A DNA stretch of 64,000 nucleotides from Nocardia asteroides (lineage in GTDB: Bacteria > Actinomycetota > Actinomycetes > Mycobacteriales > Mycobacteriaceae), in the NCBI GenBank assembly GCA_019930625.1, contig CP082844.1:2170001-2234000 (forward strand), read 5' to 3'. Positions 52,516 through 62,186 of this stretch are shown in pieces. A program made the translations under genes and the position numbers. Position 1 is the first letter of the stretch. Each line of letters starts with the position of its first letter. Below the pieces are notes generated by a model, which worked only from the letters and a program-made list of their open reading frames with translations, had not been told where the DNA came from and did no database searches.

Positions 52516-54165
52516 TCATCGGTGGCCGGAGCCGTTTCCGTCACCGTTCGCTCGTTGCTGAACCGTGCGCAGCACGGCGAGCTGTTTGCGTTCCTCTTCG
52601 TGCTCGGTCGCGAAGTGCCGCTCGCTCTCCTCGCGCGGATCCGCCCGCAGGAAGCTGCCCGTGCCCGGCTTGCCCGCCGCGCCCAGCTTGCTCATCTTCT
52701 TCGGTACCGGCGCGCCCTGGTACTCCAGCGGGATCGGGTGACCGTGCTCGTCCACCGGGCCGAGCGGCTGGTGCACCTCGATGTACTCGCCGTGCGGCAA
52801 GCGCTTGACCACGCCGGTCTCGATGCCGTGCTCGAGCACCGCGCGGTCGCTGCGCTGCAGCCCGAGGCAGATGCGGTAGGCCAGGAAGTAGGCCACCGGA
52901 GGTCCGAGCAGAATGCCGATCCGGCCCACCCACGTGGTCGCGTTCAGGGAGATATCGAACTTGTAGGCGATGATGTCGTTGACGCACGACAGGGTCAGGA
53001 CCACGTAGAACGCGATCGCCATCGCGCCGATCGCCGTGCGAACGGGCACGTCACGCGGGCGTTGCAACAAGTTGTGGTAAGCCCGGTCGCCGGTGAGCCG
53101 CTTCTCGATCCACGGGTAGGCGATCAGGACGGCGAACACCAAGCCCATGATCAACGCGACCCAGAACACCGCGGGCACGGTGTAGTTGCCGATGTACAGC
53201 TCCCACGGCGGCATCAACCGGGCCATGCCGTCGGTCCACATCATGTAGAAGTCCGGCTGCGAACCCGCCGACACCTGCGAGGGGTTGTAGGGACCCAGGT
53301 TCCAGATCGGGTTGATCTGGAACACCCCGCCCATGATGCCCACGATGCCGAGGGTGAAGGCGAAGAACGCGCCCTGGTCGGCGGCGAACACCGGCACGAT
53401 CCGCGCGCCCACCACGTTGTTCTCCGTGCGCCCCGGGCCGGGGAACTGGGTGTGCTTCTGATACCACACCAGCGCCACGTGCGCGGCGATCAACGCCAGG
53501 ATGATGCCCGGGAACAGCAGCACGTGCGCGATGTACAAGCGCGGGATGATGATGTCGCCGGGGAAGTCGCCGCCGAACATCAGCCAGTGCATCCACGTGC
53601 CGATGATCGGGATCGAGATCGTGATCCCGGAGAACGCCGCCCGCAGACCCGTGCCCGAGAGCAGGTCGTCCGGCAGCGAGTACCCGAAGAAGCCCTCGAA
53701 CATCGCCAGGATCAGCAGCAGCGATCCGATCACCCAGTTCGCCTCCCGCGGCTTGCGGAACGCGCCGGTGAAGAAGATCCGGAACAGATGCACGATGATC
53801 GACGCCGCGAACAGCAGCGCCGCCCAGTGATGCACCTGCCGCACGAACAGGCCGCCGCGTACCTCGAAGGAGAGGTTGAGTGTCGTCTCATACGCCCGCG
53901 ACATGGTCACACCGCGCAGTGGCTGGTAGGAGCCGTCATAGACCACTTCCGCCATGGACGGGTCGAAAAACAACGTCAGGTAGACGCCCGACAGCAGCAG
54001 GATGATGAAGCTGTAGAGCGCGATCTCGCCCAGCAGAAACGACCAATGCGTGGGGAAGACCTTGTTGATCGATCGCTTCATGAACGCCGCGGCGCGATAT
54101 CGCTCGTCCATATCATTGGCTTGCTTGCCGATTATGCGCGCTGAATCCATAGCCATGGCCGACAC
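52516..54165 (-). CDS. qcrB: Cytochrome bc1 complex cytochrome b subunit, stand-alone gene
   Basis: A 549-residue cytochrome b, the same length as mycobacterial QcrB, with eight helices. Haem ligands and quinol site: [21 protein letters not shown] (two His), [12 protein letters not shown] and [25 protein letters not shown], then [23 protein letters not shown] with the Qo-site region and the actinobacterial C-terminal extension ([20 protein letters not shown]). It normally lies in a qcrCAB operon; neither qcrC nor qcrA is in this window, so this is either a second copy or a split locus. GTG start at 54165; ATG 54156 is possible. Confidence 0.92.
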   Translation of the reverse strand: MSAMAMDSARIIGKQANDMDERYRAAAFMKRSINKVFPTHWSFLLGEIALYSFIILLLSGVYLTLFFDPSMAEVVYDGSYQPLRGVTMSRAYETTLNLSFEVRGGLFVRQVHHWAALLFAASIIVHLFRIFFTGAFRKPREANWVIGSLLLILAMFEGFFGYSLPDDLLSGTGLRAAFSGITISIPIIGTWMHWLMFGGDFPGDIIIPRLYIAHVLLFPGIILALIAAHVALVWYQKHTQFPGPGRTENNVVGARIVPVFAADQGAFFAFTLGIVGIMGGVFQINPIWNLGPYNPSQVSAGSQPDFYMMWTDGMARLMPPWELYIGNYTVPAVFWVALIMGLVFAVLIAYPWIEKRLTGDRAYHNLLQRPRDVPVRTAIGAMAIAFYVVLTLSCVNDIIAYKFDISLNATTWVGRIGILLGPPVAYFLAYRICLGLQRSDRAVLEHGIETGVVKRLPHGEYIEVHQPLGPVDEHGHPIPLEYQGAPVPKKMSKLGAAGKPGTGSFLRADPREESERHFATEHEEERKQLAVLRTVQQRANGDGNGSGHR

Positions 54166-54311
54166 CCCGCCCTGGGTGAGAGTGGTATGCGTTCCTACTA
54201 CAGACGGTAGCAGAGCTGTGCGGCGGAATCGAGGGGATTTTCCGCGCCAAACTGTGAAACAAGATCATTCACATCACCCGGGCTCGCCGGGCGCCGCCGG
54301 ATCCGAGTCGA

Positions 54312-54317
54312 TATCGT
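54312..54317 (+). promoter_or_regulatory. -10 box of leaderless promoter
   Basis: TATCGT, seven bases, then GTG at 54325. Confidence 0.6.
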
Positions 54318-54324
54318 TTTACTC

Positions 54325-55911
54325 GTGAGCGCGATGGCACCGCAGGACGCGACGATGTATTGGCTGTCCAAACGCACACGCAACGACCTTTTTCTGCTGT
54401 ATTGCTTCGCCGATCGCGGACGACCCACCGAAGAACTACGCGCGGTCGTCGCCGAACGGAGCGCGCGGATCGCGGACCTTCGGGTCCGGCTGCGCGAACT
54501 GCCCTCGGACGTCGATTACCCGTCTTGGAAGCGGTGCGAATCCGGCTCCGAGCAATTCGTGGAACACGAACTGGCGGAGCGTAATTGGTCGCATCTGCTG
54601 GACGTCCTCGGCGATCTGCTCGGCACCGGCGTCGACGCCGCCGTACAGCCGTGGCGGCTGCACGTGTTCCGCGGCATCGTCGACGCGCCGGGACAGGAGG
54701 GGGAGCCCGCGCTGGTGGTAGTACTCCAGATGTCGCATGCCCTGGCCGATGGCCGGCGTGCTTCGGCGATCGCGCGTGCGCTGTTCAGCGCGTCGGGGGA
54801 CCTCGCAGCACAGCACGGAAGCCGAGCCGCGTCGGTGTCGCCCGATGGAGTACGGGCCGCGGGCGAGGACGATGCCGCAGCGGCGGGCGGCTCGATTGGC
54901 GACCGGCGCACGTCCGGTCATCCATCATGGTGGAAGCCACCCACACAGAGACTGTCCGCGCTGCTTGCTGATCGTCGCGGCGTCGGCTCGGCGGTAGGGG
55001 CTCCTCTGCGGATGACCGGCTCCGCGGTGCCGGCGAGTGCAACGGCGGCCGGAGTGCTGGCCGACACGGCTCTCGGTGTTCTGCGTACGCCGGTTCGGTT
55101 GGCCGTGACCGCGGTGCGCGGTTACGAGGCGTTTCGAGCGCGGCAACGGCTGGATCATTTGACCGAGGCCGGTGAGGTGCCGCCACCCGGAACGGGTTAT
55201 CCGCCGAGCGTGCTGAATCGAGCCGCCGCGGAAGCGGCCTTGCGGCACGAAGCCCGGGTGCTCGTATTCCCGGCCGAAGACCTGCGCGTTCCCGGCCGTA
55301 CCGTCACGGTCGTCGCCTTGACCGCGGTGTCGCTGGCGCTCGCTCGCTACCTGGCCGACCGAGGTGAGCCGGTCGAGCGTCTCGGCGCGCAGGTTCCGAT
55401 GGCCCTTCCCGAGCTCACCTACCCTCGCAACAACTATCGCAGTCTCGGCGTCGACCTCTTCATCGATGAACCGGACCTGCGTGTACGCGCCGACAAGATC
55501 GCGGCGGCGCTCGTCGACCGGCGTGTCCGAGCACGGCATCCGCTGCTGTCCGCGCAGGACCGGGTCACCTCGACCATCCCCGCTCCGATCCTGCGCCGGG
55601 ATCTGGACCGCTATCCGGTCGACACCGTGCCCGACTCGATCTCGGGCCACACCGTCGTCTCCAGCGTCGACCGCGGCCCTGCGGACCTCGCCTTCGGCGG
55701 CGGCGCCGTGCGTTTCACCGCGGGCTTCCCGGCCCTCGGCTCCGTCATGCACCTCACGCACGGCGTGCACGGCTTGGGCGACACCGTCACCATCTCGCTG
55801 CACTCGGATCCGGCGGTGCTACCTGACCTCGACGCCTACGCCGCCCACCTCCGTGCCGCGCTGCTCGAAGTACACCGCACCCGGCTGGACTCCGCGTCCC
55901 GGCCGGTGTGA
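54325..55911 (+). CDS. WS/DGAT-like acyltransferase
   Basis: A 528-residue protein with the layout of bifunctional wax ester synthase/diacylglycerol acyltransferases, which make storage triacylglycerol or wax. The acyl-transfer motif, HHxxxDG in active enzymes, appears as SHALADGRR, keeping the second His, Asp and Gly. A 120-residue variable linker follows; the C-terminal domain has VALTAVSLALARYL, PMALPELTYPRNNYRSLGVDL. The opening residues (DATMYWLSKRTRNDLFLLYCF) also fit. Because the first His is missing, activity and substrate are uncertain. Divergent from qcrB. Confidence 0.7.
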   Translation: MSAMAPQDATMYWLSKRTRNDLFLLYCFADRGRPTEELRAVVAERSARIADLRVRLRELPSDVDYPSWKRCESGSEQFVEHELAERNWSHLLDVLGDLLGTGVDAAVQPWRLHVFRGIVDAPGQEGEPALVVVLQMSHALADGRRASAIARALFSASGDLAAQHGSRAASVSPDGVRAAGEDDAAAAGGSIGDRRTSGHPSWWKPPTQRLSALLADRRGVGSAVGAPLRMTGSAVPASATAAGVLADTALGVLRTPVRLAVTAVRGYEAFRARQRLDHLTEAGEVPPPGTGYPPSVLNRAAAEAALRHEARVLVFPAEDLRVPGRTVTVVALTAVSLALARYLADRGEPVERLGAQVPMALPELTYPRNNYRSLGVDLFIDEPDLRVRADKIAAALVDRRVRARHPLLSAQDRVTSTIPAPILRRDLDRYPVDTVPDSISGHTVVSSVDRGPADLAFGGGAVRFTAGFPALGSVMHLTHGVHGLGDTVTISLHSDPAVLPDLDAYAAHLRAALLEVHRTRLDSASRPV

Positions 55912-55921
55912 TCGCCGGCGC

Positions 55922-56560
55922 TCAGGAGCGTGCGAGGGCCGGCTGCGGCGTGGCCTGGTGGACTTCGGCGGAGATCTTGATCTCGAGCTCGAGCCGGGTG
56001 GCGTTGATGACCGAGCGTTCTTCCTCGACGGTGTTCTCGATCGCCCGCGACCACAGCGCCTGGATCTCGCTGATCTCTTCGGCCGTCGCCTCGCCGTCGA
56101 GTTCGATCCGTCGGCGCTGCAAGCTGATGTTCAGCGCCGCGGTGAGCGTACGCATCAGGTCCTCGCAGCGATTGGGAATCTTGCGATGCGCCACGACGCG
56201 CAGACTGCTGATGAACCCCCGCGAACCCTCGACGGCCTGCCGGATCTCGTCGTCCACCTGATCCAGTTCCTCGGCCTCCCAGCGATCACAGTGCAACAAC
56301 TGCAGGCGGACGTCGCTCGAGATGGCCAGCACCGAGGAGACCGCGCTCAGCACTGATTCCCGCCGCCATTTGTCGTGCTCGCGCCGCTCGGCCGCCGCGT
56401 TGGTCAACTCCACGTTCCGCTGCGCCGCGTCCAAGGTGACCCGGTTCCGCTCGTCCGCGGCGGTGAGCGCCGCCCGGTTCGTGCGGTTGTTGACCAGCAC
56501 ACCGACCAATGCCGCGACGGCGACGATGAGAGAACCGAAAAGCGGAAGCCACTGAGTCAC
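55922..56560 (-). CDS. Membrane-anchored coiled-coil hypothetical protein
   Basis: A 212-residue protein with an N-terminal transmembrane helix (WLPLFGSLIVAVAALVGVLV) followed by a long helical, coiled-coil-like cytoplasmic part (NRTNRAALTAADERNRVTLD onwards). No enzymatic motif. This type is common in actinobacterial genomes with no known role. The GTG start is set by AATGAT six bases upstream. Convergent with the acyltransferase gene, ten bases between stops. Confidence 0.7.
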   Translation of the reverse strand: MTQWLPLFGSLIVAVAALVGVLVNNRTNRAALTAADERNRVTLDAAQRNVELTNAAAERREHDKWRRESVLSAVSSVLAISSDVRLQLLHCDRWEAEELDQVDDEIRQAVEGSRGFISSLRVVAHRKIPNRCEDLMRTLTAALNISLQRRRIELDGEATAEEISEIQALWSRAIENTVEEERSVINATRLELEIKISAEVHQATPQPALARS

Positions 56561-56683
56561 GGGGAGATCATTCCATCGGAATCGTCGGTCGCACAGCCTG
56601 GATCGGGCGAAACGAGTTCGCCGTGCTACCGGGAGCCGAGGGTTCGGTCGGCATCGCTGTAGTGACATCTCGCCATAACCGGC

Positions 56684-56707
56684 GGTGCCGGTGCCGGTGC
56701 CGGTGCC
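56684..56707 (+). repeat. Short tandem hexamer repeat (GGTGCC)4
   Basis: Four perfect copies in an intergenic stretch; a possible slippage site. Confidence 0.7.
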
Positions 56708-56920
56708 GACCGACGGGCGGCACCTTCGTGTGATGGCCGACGACTTCGATGGTGGCAGAGCGTGTCCCGAGTAGGTGGCTTACCCTGCATCCGATTCGTA
56801 AGCGCCCGAGCGGGATTCGTCCGCGTTCGCCTCCTTGTCACAGTCTCCACTCTGTAACGTGTTGCGACATAACGTCGATACATCCCATGTAATCGACCCA
56901 AACGACAATCGGAGTCCAGT

Positions 56921-57259
56921 ATGCGAACCTCGATTCGAGCAATAGCGATGTGCCTGGCAGCTCCCGTTGTGGCAGTCGCTCTCACGGGGACGGCCACCGG
57001 CACGGCCGCCGCCCAGCCCGGCTGCTCAGGATCGATGAACGGTCCATGGTCCTACAACGGGATCTGCCAAGGCGATGCGGGCAACTACCGACTCGAGATC
57101 GACTGCATCGGATACAACTTCACCGCCAATCCGCCGATCTTCGGCCAGTACACAACGCGCCAAGACCTGCCTGTCGGACAGGCGGGCACGGTGGCTTGTT
57201 TCGGCCCCAACTGGTCCAGCGCCGGGTGGGGAGTGGGGGCGCGCATCTTCCGGCTCTGA
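56921..57259 (+). CDS. Small secreted protein, 112 aa
   Basis: A signal peptide (MRTSIRAIAMCLAAPVVAVA, cut near AAAQPG) followed by a mature part of about 80 residues with four cysteines (PGCSGSMNGPWSYNGICQGD, IDCIGYNF, VACFGPNW) that can form two disulphides. Similar small secreted proteins occur in mycobacteria and Nocardia; the function is unknown. Confidence 0.7.
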   Translation: MRTSIRAIAMCLAAPVVAVALTGTATGTAAAQPGCSGSMNGPWSYNGICQGDAGNYRLEIDCIGYNFTANPPIFGQYTTRQDLPVGQAGTVACFGPNWSSAGWGVGARIFRL

Positions 57260-57561
57260 CTGCCGGAGGGTCCAGAGGGCCGGCCTGCGCGGTAGCCCGC
57301 CATGGCATGCGCCGGCTGGATGTGGGCACCGTGGCCGTCGCGCGTTTGCCGCACGGCGGCGATCGAATGCGACTCTCGGCTGCTTGCCCTCGTGGCGGTA
57401 CCGGATTCAGTAGTACAAGGGACGATGTTCGCCACCATGCGGCTGCTTCGGTTGGTCGGAGCCGTGTCCGCCGACAACCCTCAGCGGCATGTTCGATCGG
57501 TGGGGTCGCCGTAGGTCCAGGTCAGGAGGGTGTAACTGCTCCTGACCTGGACTCTCTCCGG
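57260..57561. other. 302-bp gap before tRNA-Ser(GGA)
   Basis: No supported gene. It ends with an inverted repeat at 57515-57552 that serves the minus-strand tRNA. Confidence 0.4.
57515..57552 (-). terminator. 14-bp inverted repeat downstream of tRNA-Ser(GGA)
   Basis: GTCCAGGTCAGGAG pairs perfectly with CTCCTGACCTGGAC around ten bases. It lies just past the 3' end of the minus-strand tRNA. Confidence 0.65.
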
Positions 57562-57646
57562 CGGAGGATAGGGGATTTGAACCCCTGAGGGCGTTAACCC
57601 AACCCGCGTTCCAGGCGAGCGCCATAGGCCACTAGGCGAATCCTCC
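57562..57646 (-). tRNA. tRNA-Ser (GGA anticodon)
   Basis: Minus strand; acceptor GGAGGAT/ATCCTCC, anticodon stem CTCGC/GCGGG with loop CTGGAAC (GGA), long variable arm, T loop TTCAAAT. CCA is not encoded. Confidence 0.95.
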
Positions 57647-57777
57647 GTGGAGCAGCATACCGGTAGCCCCCCGTCGGTCGCCAAATAGGGGCGGGGTTGG
57701 GGGTGAAGTGCCTGGTCGCGTGTGGGTGTGGACCCGGAGGATGGGTTTGGCGGCCGGAGGCGCTACACTGGCCGACG

Positions 57778-57862
57778 GATCCCGCGCGGCGCGCATCCTG
57801 TGAACTCCCCCAGGGCCGGAAGGCAGCAAGGGTCAACGGGCTCTGCCGGGTGCGCGGGGTCC
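57778..57862 (+). ncRNA. ffs: 4.5S signal recognition particle RNA
   Basis: The conserved SRP RNA domain IV core GGGCCGGAAGGCAGCAAGGG with the GGAA tetraloop, enclosed by the terminal stem GGATCCCGCGC/GCGCGGGGTCC. It sits between tRNA-Ser(GGA) and the aminotransferase, as in mycobacteria. Ends are approximate. Confidence 0.9.
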
Positions 57863-57982
57863 CCTTCAAATGGGGTCGCTCGGGCGCATGCGCTGTTGCC
57901 TCGCCGTCGCCCGGCGGTGCGGGTCACCCTCATCCCGCCTCCGATAACGCCTCCAATTCCGGGCAATGCACGGGTAACGTGA

Positions 57983-59380
<1,398 letters not shown>

Positions 59381-59394
59381 AACGCAACGGGCCT

Positions 59395-59418
59395 GCCCGG
59401 CACGAATCCGTGCCGGGC
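59395..59418 (+). terminator. Terminator hairpin after aminotransferase
   Basis: GCCCGGCACG pairs with CGTGCCGGGC around AATC. Confidence 0.7.
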
Positions 59419-59495
59419 GTTCCCGATGGTCCGGCCTCGGCTCGGTAGCCGATGCCCTCGGCCCGTGTCCCTCCGAGCGAAGGCGCCGCAGCCTC

Positions 59496-59936
59496 CTACC
59501 CGGTCTCCAACAGCTCTTTGAGCCGGGTCAGGTCGGCGCGGTTCGCCCGTCGGATTGCCGCCTCCAGTGCAGGTGCGGCCAGTTTCCCGAATCCGCTCGG
59601 TTCGCCGCGGTTGCGCAGTGTCATGCGGGTACCGCCCTCCGGGGTGTCCGCCCAGGTGTAGGTCGTCTCCATCGGAAACGGCCCCTGCGCGGTGCGCATC
59701 ACCAGCAGTGAGCCGGGGTGGTAGTCGACGACCTCATAGGTGTAGACCAGCTTGCTGCCGAGGAAGCGGGCGACGAATGCCATCCGTGAGCCGACGCGCA
59801 GCGGCGGCTCCGTCTCCCAGGTGACGCCGTGAATGCGCGAGTACCAGGCGGGCGCGTGCGCTGGATCGGCCGCGTATGCCGCGACCAGCTCGCGAGAGCG
59901 GTCGATCACGACGTCGGTCAGCACGTCGACGGCCAT
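59496..59936 (-). CDS. SRPBCC / polyketide cyclase-like protein
   Basis: A 146-residue START-like domain protein: TDVVIDRSRELVAAYAADP, APAWYSRIHGVTWETEPPL, LRVGSRMAFVARFLG, YEVVDYHPGSLLVMRT. Members bind hydrophobic ligands; few have enzymatic roles. It starts eight bases after the methyltransferase stop and is probably made from the same message. Confidence 0.8.
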   Translation of the reverse strand: MAVDVLTDVVIDRSRELVAAYAADPAHAPAWYSRIHGVTWETEPPLRVGSRMAFVARFLGSKLVYTYEVVDYHPGSLLVMRTAQGPFPMETTYTWADTPEGGTRMTLRNRGEPSGFGKLAAPALEAAIRRANRADLTRLKELLETG

Positions 59937-59944
59937 CGGGCGGT

Positions 59945-60814
59945 TCAGCGCGGCTTGTGCGCGAGGACGGCGAACATGGTGACCGAGAGGTGGATATCAC
60001 CGTTGGCGGCGGCCGCCTCGAGATCGGTGAGCAGTCGGTCGCGCTGAGCCTCGGTGATCGCACCACGTGCGACGGCCATGGCCGAGACCCTGGTGACCAG
60101 AGAGCCCGCTCCGACGCCGCGATCCTGCACCAAGGCCTGCGAACCGATGTCGTCGACCACCAGGCCTGCCTTGGTGAGCAGACCGGGGAGCCGGCGGCCG
60201 GAGAGCGGATTGGTGGTCGCCGAAACCAGCGTATCGATCACCTCGCGGACGACCCCCCGGTCCCCGGGGTGCATGATCGCCGTGCCCCAATCGCTGTCCA
60301 CGACGACGACGCGTCCGCCCGGACGCAACACGCGCGCGATCTCGTTGGCCGCCCGGGCGGGGGCGGTCAGGTGCTGGAAGACCCGCTCGCACAGGACGGC
60401 GTCGAAGCTTTCCGCGCCGAAGGGCACGCCGTAGGCGTCACCGGAGTGGAATCTGGCCGTCGACCCGGCCTGGGCGGCGCGGCGTTCGGCGGAGGCGAGC
60501 AGATGCGGGTCCGGTTCGACGCCGATCGCGCTGCCGTCCGGGCCGACCGCTTCGGCGAAGGTCATGACCTCCGTTCCGGTGCCGGAGCCGATGTCGACGG
60601 CGTGTTCGCCGGGCCGCAGCGCGAGTGCTTCGTGCGCCCAGGCGCGCAAGCGGCGGATGCCGGGCAGCGCGGCCTGTAGGTCACGCACGTCGACGAGCTG
60701 GTCCTGGCCTGCTCGGTCGAACCGATCGGGGCGCAATGCGTAGGTGTTCATGAGCCCGTTTCCATCCCTGGCCGTTGCCGTCGTCTTGGTCGGTGTCGCC
60801 GTCGTCTGAGGCAT
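59945..60814 (-). CDS. SAM-dependent methyltransferase (class I)
   Basis: A 289-residue methyltransferase: motif I HAVDIGSGTGTEVMTFAEA, motif II IGVEPDPHLLASAERRA, motif III GDAYGVPFGAESFDAVLCERVFQHL, then RVLRPGGRVVVVDSDWG. The form resembles UbiE/Coq5-type enzymes acting on small lipids or antibiotics; the substrate is unknown. The ATG lies seven bases past a TAGGCT box. Operon with the SRPBCC gene. Confidence 0.85.
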   Translation of the reverse strand: MPQTTATPTKTTATARDGNGLMNTYALRPDRFDRAGQDQLVDVRDLQAALPGIRRLRAWAHEALALRPGEHAVDIGSGTGTEVMTFAEAVGPDGSAIGVEPDPHLLASAERRAAQAGSTARFHSGDAYGVPFGAESFDAVLCERVFQHLTAPARAANEIARVLRPGGRVVVVDSDWGTAIMHPGDRGVVREVIDTLVSATTNPLSGRRLPGLLTKAGLVVDDIGSQALVQDRGVGAGSLVTRVSAMAVARGAITEAQRDRLLTDLEAAAANGDIHLSVTMFAVLAHKPR

Positions 60815-60821
60815 GGCCTGG

Positions 60822-60827
60822 AGCCTA
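60822..60827 (-). promoter_or_regulatory. -10 box of leaderless promoter
   Basis: TAGGCT on the minus strand, seven bases before ATG at 60814. Confidence 0.6.
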
Positions 60828-60869
60828 CGCGGCAGGTCATCTACCCGCGCGTAGGCACTGTGAGGTGAG

Positions 60870-61424
60870 TCACTTGTTGATCAACTGCGCGCTTCGTGCG
60901 TACCTGGGTAACTCAATGTACGCCCATCGCGCCAACTTGCGGTGGACATCGTGTGGGATCCAGTTGGTGGCGTCGGGGTCGCTGATCTGCGGATACAGCC
61001 CCATCTGGGTGACGACCACTTGCTCGGCGTACTCCGGTGCGGCGGTGAGCAGAGCCGCCAGCTCGGCCATCGGACCGGACCCCACCCACGGCAGAGGGTG
61101 CCTTCAGCCGAGGCGATCATGTCGGTGCGGACATCGATCATCGCGCGGTGACGATCCTCGCGTTCCTCGGGCGTCGGGCGGATGTAGTCGAGATCTGCTG
61201 GTCGGGATCGGTTAGGGACCGGCGCTTGCCGCCGAGGCGGATACCTTCGATGACCGATACCTGCCTGCGGTCCAGCGAGTCCAGCACACGGCGGGCGAAC
61301 TGCGCGCGCAGGCCGCCGGACAGTCATCACGGCCTATGGTCTGATCGACAGGAGGGTATCGAGTCCAGAACCGGTCGAACTCGAGAACTGGGCGGTCCAC
61401 CCGAATTACCTCGAGATCCGGCAC
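60870..61424 (-). pseudogene. Frameshifted remnant of an unrecognised gene
   Basis: Three consecutive pieces with good codon bias lie in different minus-strand frames: 61424 to about 61330 (MPDLEVIRVDRPVLEFDRFW), a middle piece containing ARRVLDSLDRRQVSVIEGIR, a further piece with DYIRPTPEEREDRHRAMIDV, and a last piece 61085-60870 ending EYAEQVVVTQMGLYPQIS and IPHDVHRKLARWAYIELP. Read together they look like one broken protein of about 170 residues. The family was not recognised. Confidence 0.45.
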
Positions 61425-61488
61425 AAGTCACGGTGCCTACGACGTGGTATACCCCCGATCGGGAGCGCTTAGAAAGGAACGACTGGCC

Positions 61489-61905
61489 GTGACGGTCGAC
61501 AATGGTTCCGAAGACACGCCACCATCCGGTCGGTGGAGGTCGACGATAGACATCCTCGCCGATAGCCTCGCCACTCACCTCGGCGAGCGGGTGACCGTCG
61601 TCGACCCAGGCGAAACGGAGGACGGGTTCTCCTGTCTCGTCCGAGGTCCTGAGCCGTCCAGTCCAACGCTCCAGCTGGCGTGGGAGGGAATACTCGGTAT
61701 GCAGTACAGCGACGGGCAGCCGGACATCAGCGTGTCGCTGTTTCTGTATAGCCGAGGCCGCCGCCTCCGGCTCGACGACCAGCCCGGCAGCTATTTGGAG
61801 ATCGTCTATGAGGGCCCCCTCGACGGCTCGGGAAGCTGGCGCGATCTGGGCTGGCTGCGGGATGACTTCGGCGAGTTCGAGGCACACAATCATCACGGCC
61901 GTTGA
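61489..61905 (+). CDS. Hypothetical acidic protein, 138 aa
   Basis: Unrecognised small soluble protein: RSTIDILADSLATHLGERVT, a central YSDGQPDISVSLFLYSRGRR and C-terminal DLGWLRDDFGEFEAHNHHGR. The acidic, beta-rich look is like many immunity proteins, but that is only an impression. GTG start with AAAGGAA nine bases upstream. It is divergent from the broken gene at 61424. Confidence 0.5.
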   Translation: MTVDNGSEDTPPSGRWRSTIDILADSLATHLGERVTVVDPGETEDGFSCLVRGPEPSSPTLQLAWEGILGMQYSDGQPDISVSLFLYSRGRRLRLDDQPGSYLEIVYEGPLDGSGSWRDLGWLRDDFGEFEAHNHHGR

Positions 61906-62186
61906 CCGCCCACCGCGATCAGAACATGGGCGCCCGTCCCGTCCCAGTGATCTTCTACTTCAAACCGACCGCACGAACGCGATGATGATGTGGCGTCGCA
62001 GTAGCAGGTACATCAGCTGCACGGGCAGGTGAGGCTGGCCATCGAGGCGTTCGGCGAACGGAGTGGCGGCTGATTCGGACCGGAGCCAGTCGAGCCCCCG
62101 AATGTGTCCGGCCCGGCGAGCGGATCCGCGGCGGGGTCACCCGTGGACCCGTCGGCGGACGGTCGAGATCACGATCGTTGCCTCGA
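61906..62186. other. Intergenic region
   Basis: 281 bases between convergent genes with no gene or structured element I can support. Confidence 0.4.

Noticed and set aside
57302..57514. 70-aa frame upstream of tRNA-Ser(GGA)
   Set aside because: Poor codon bias and no ribosome site or homologous motif.
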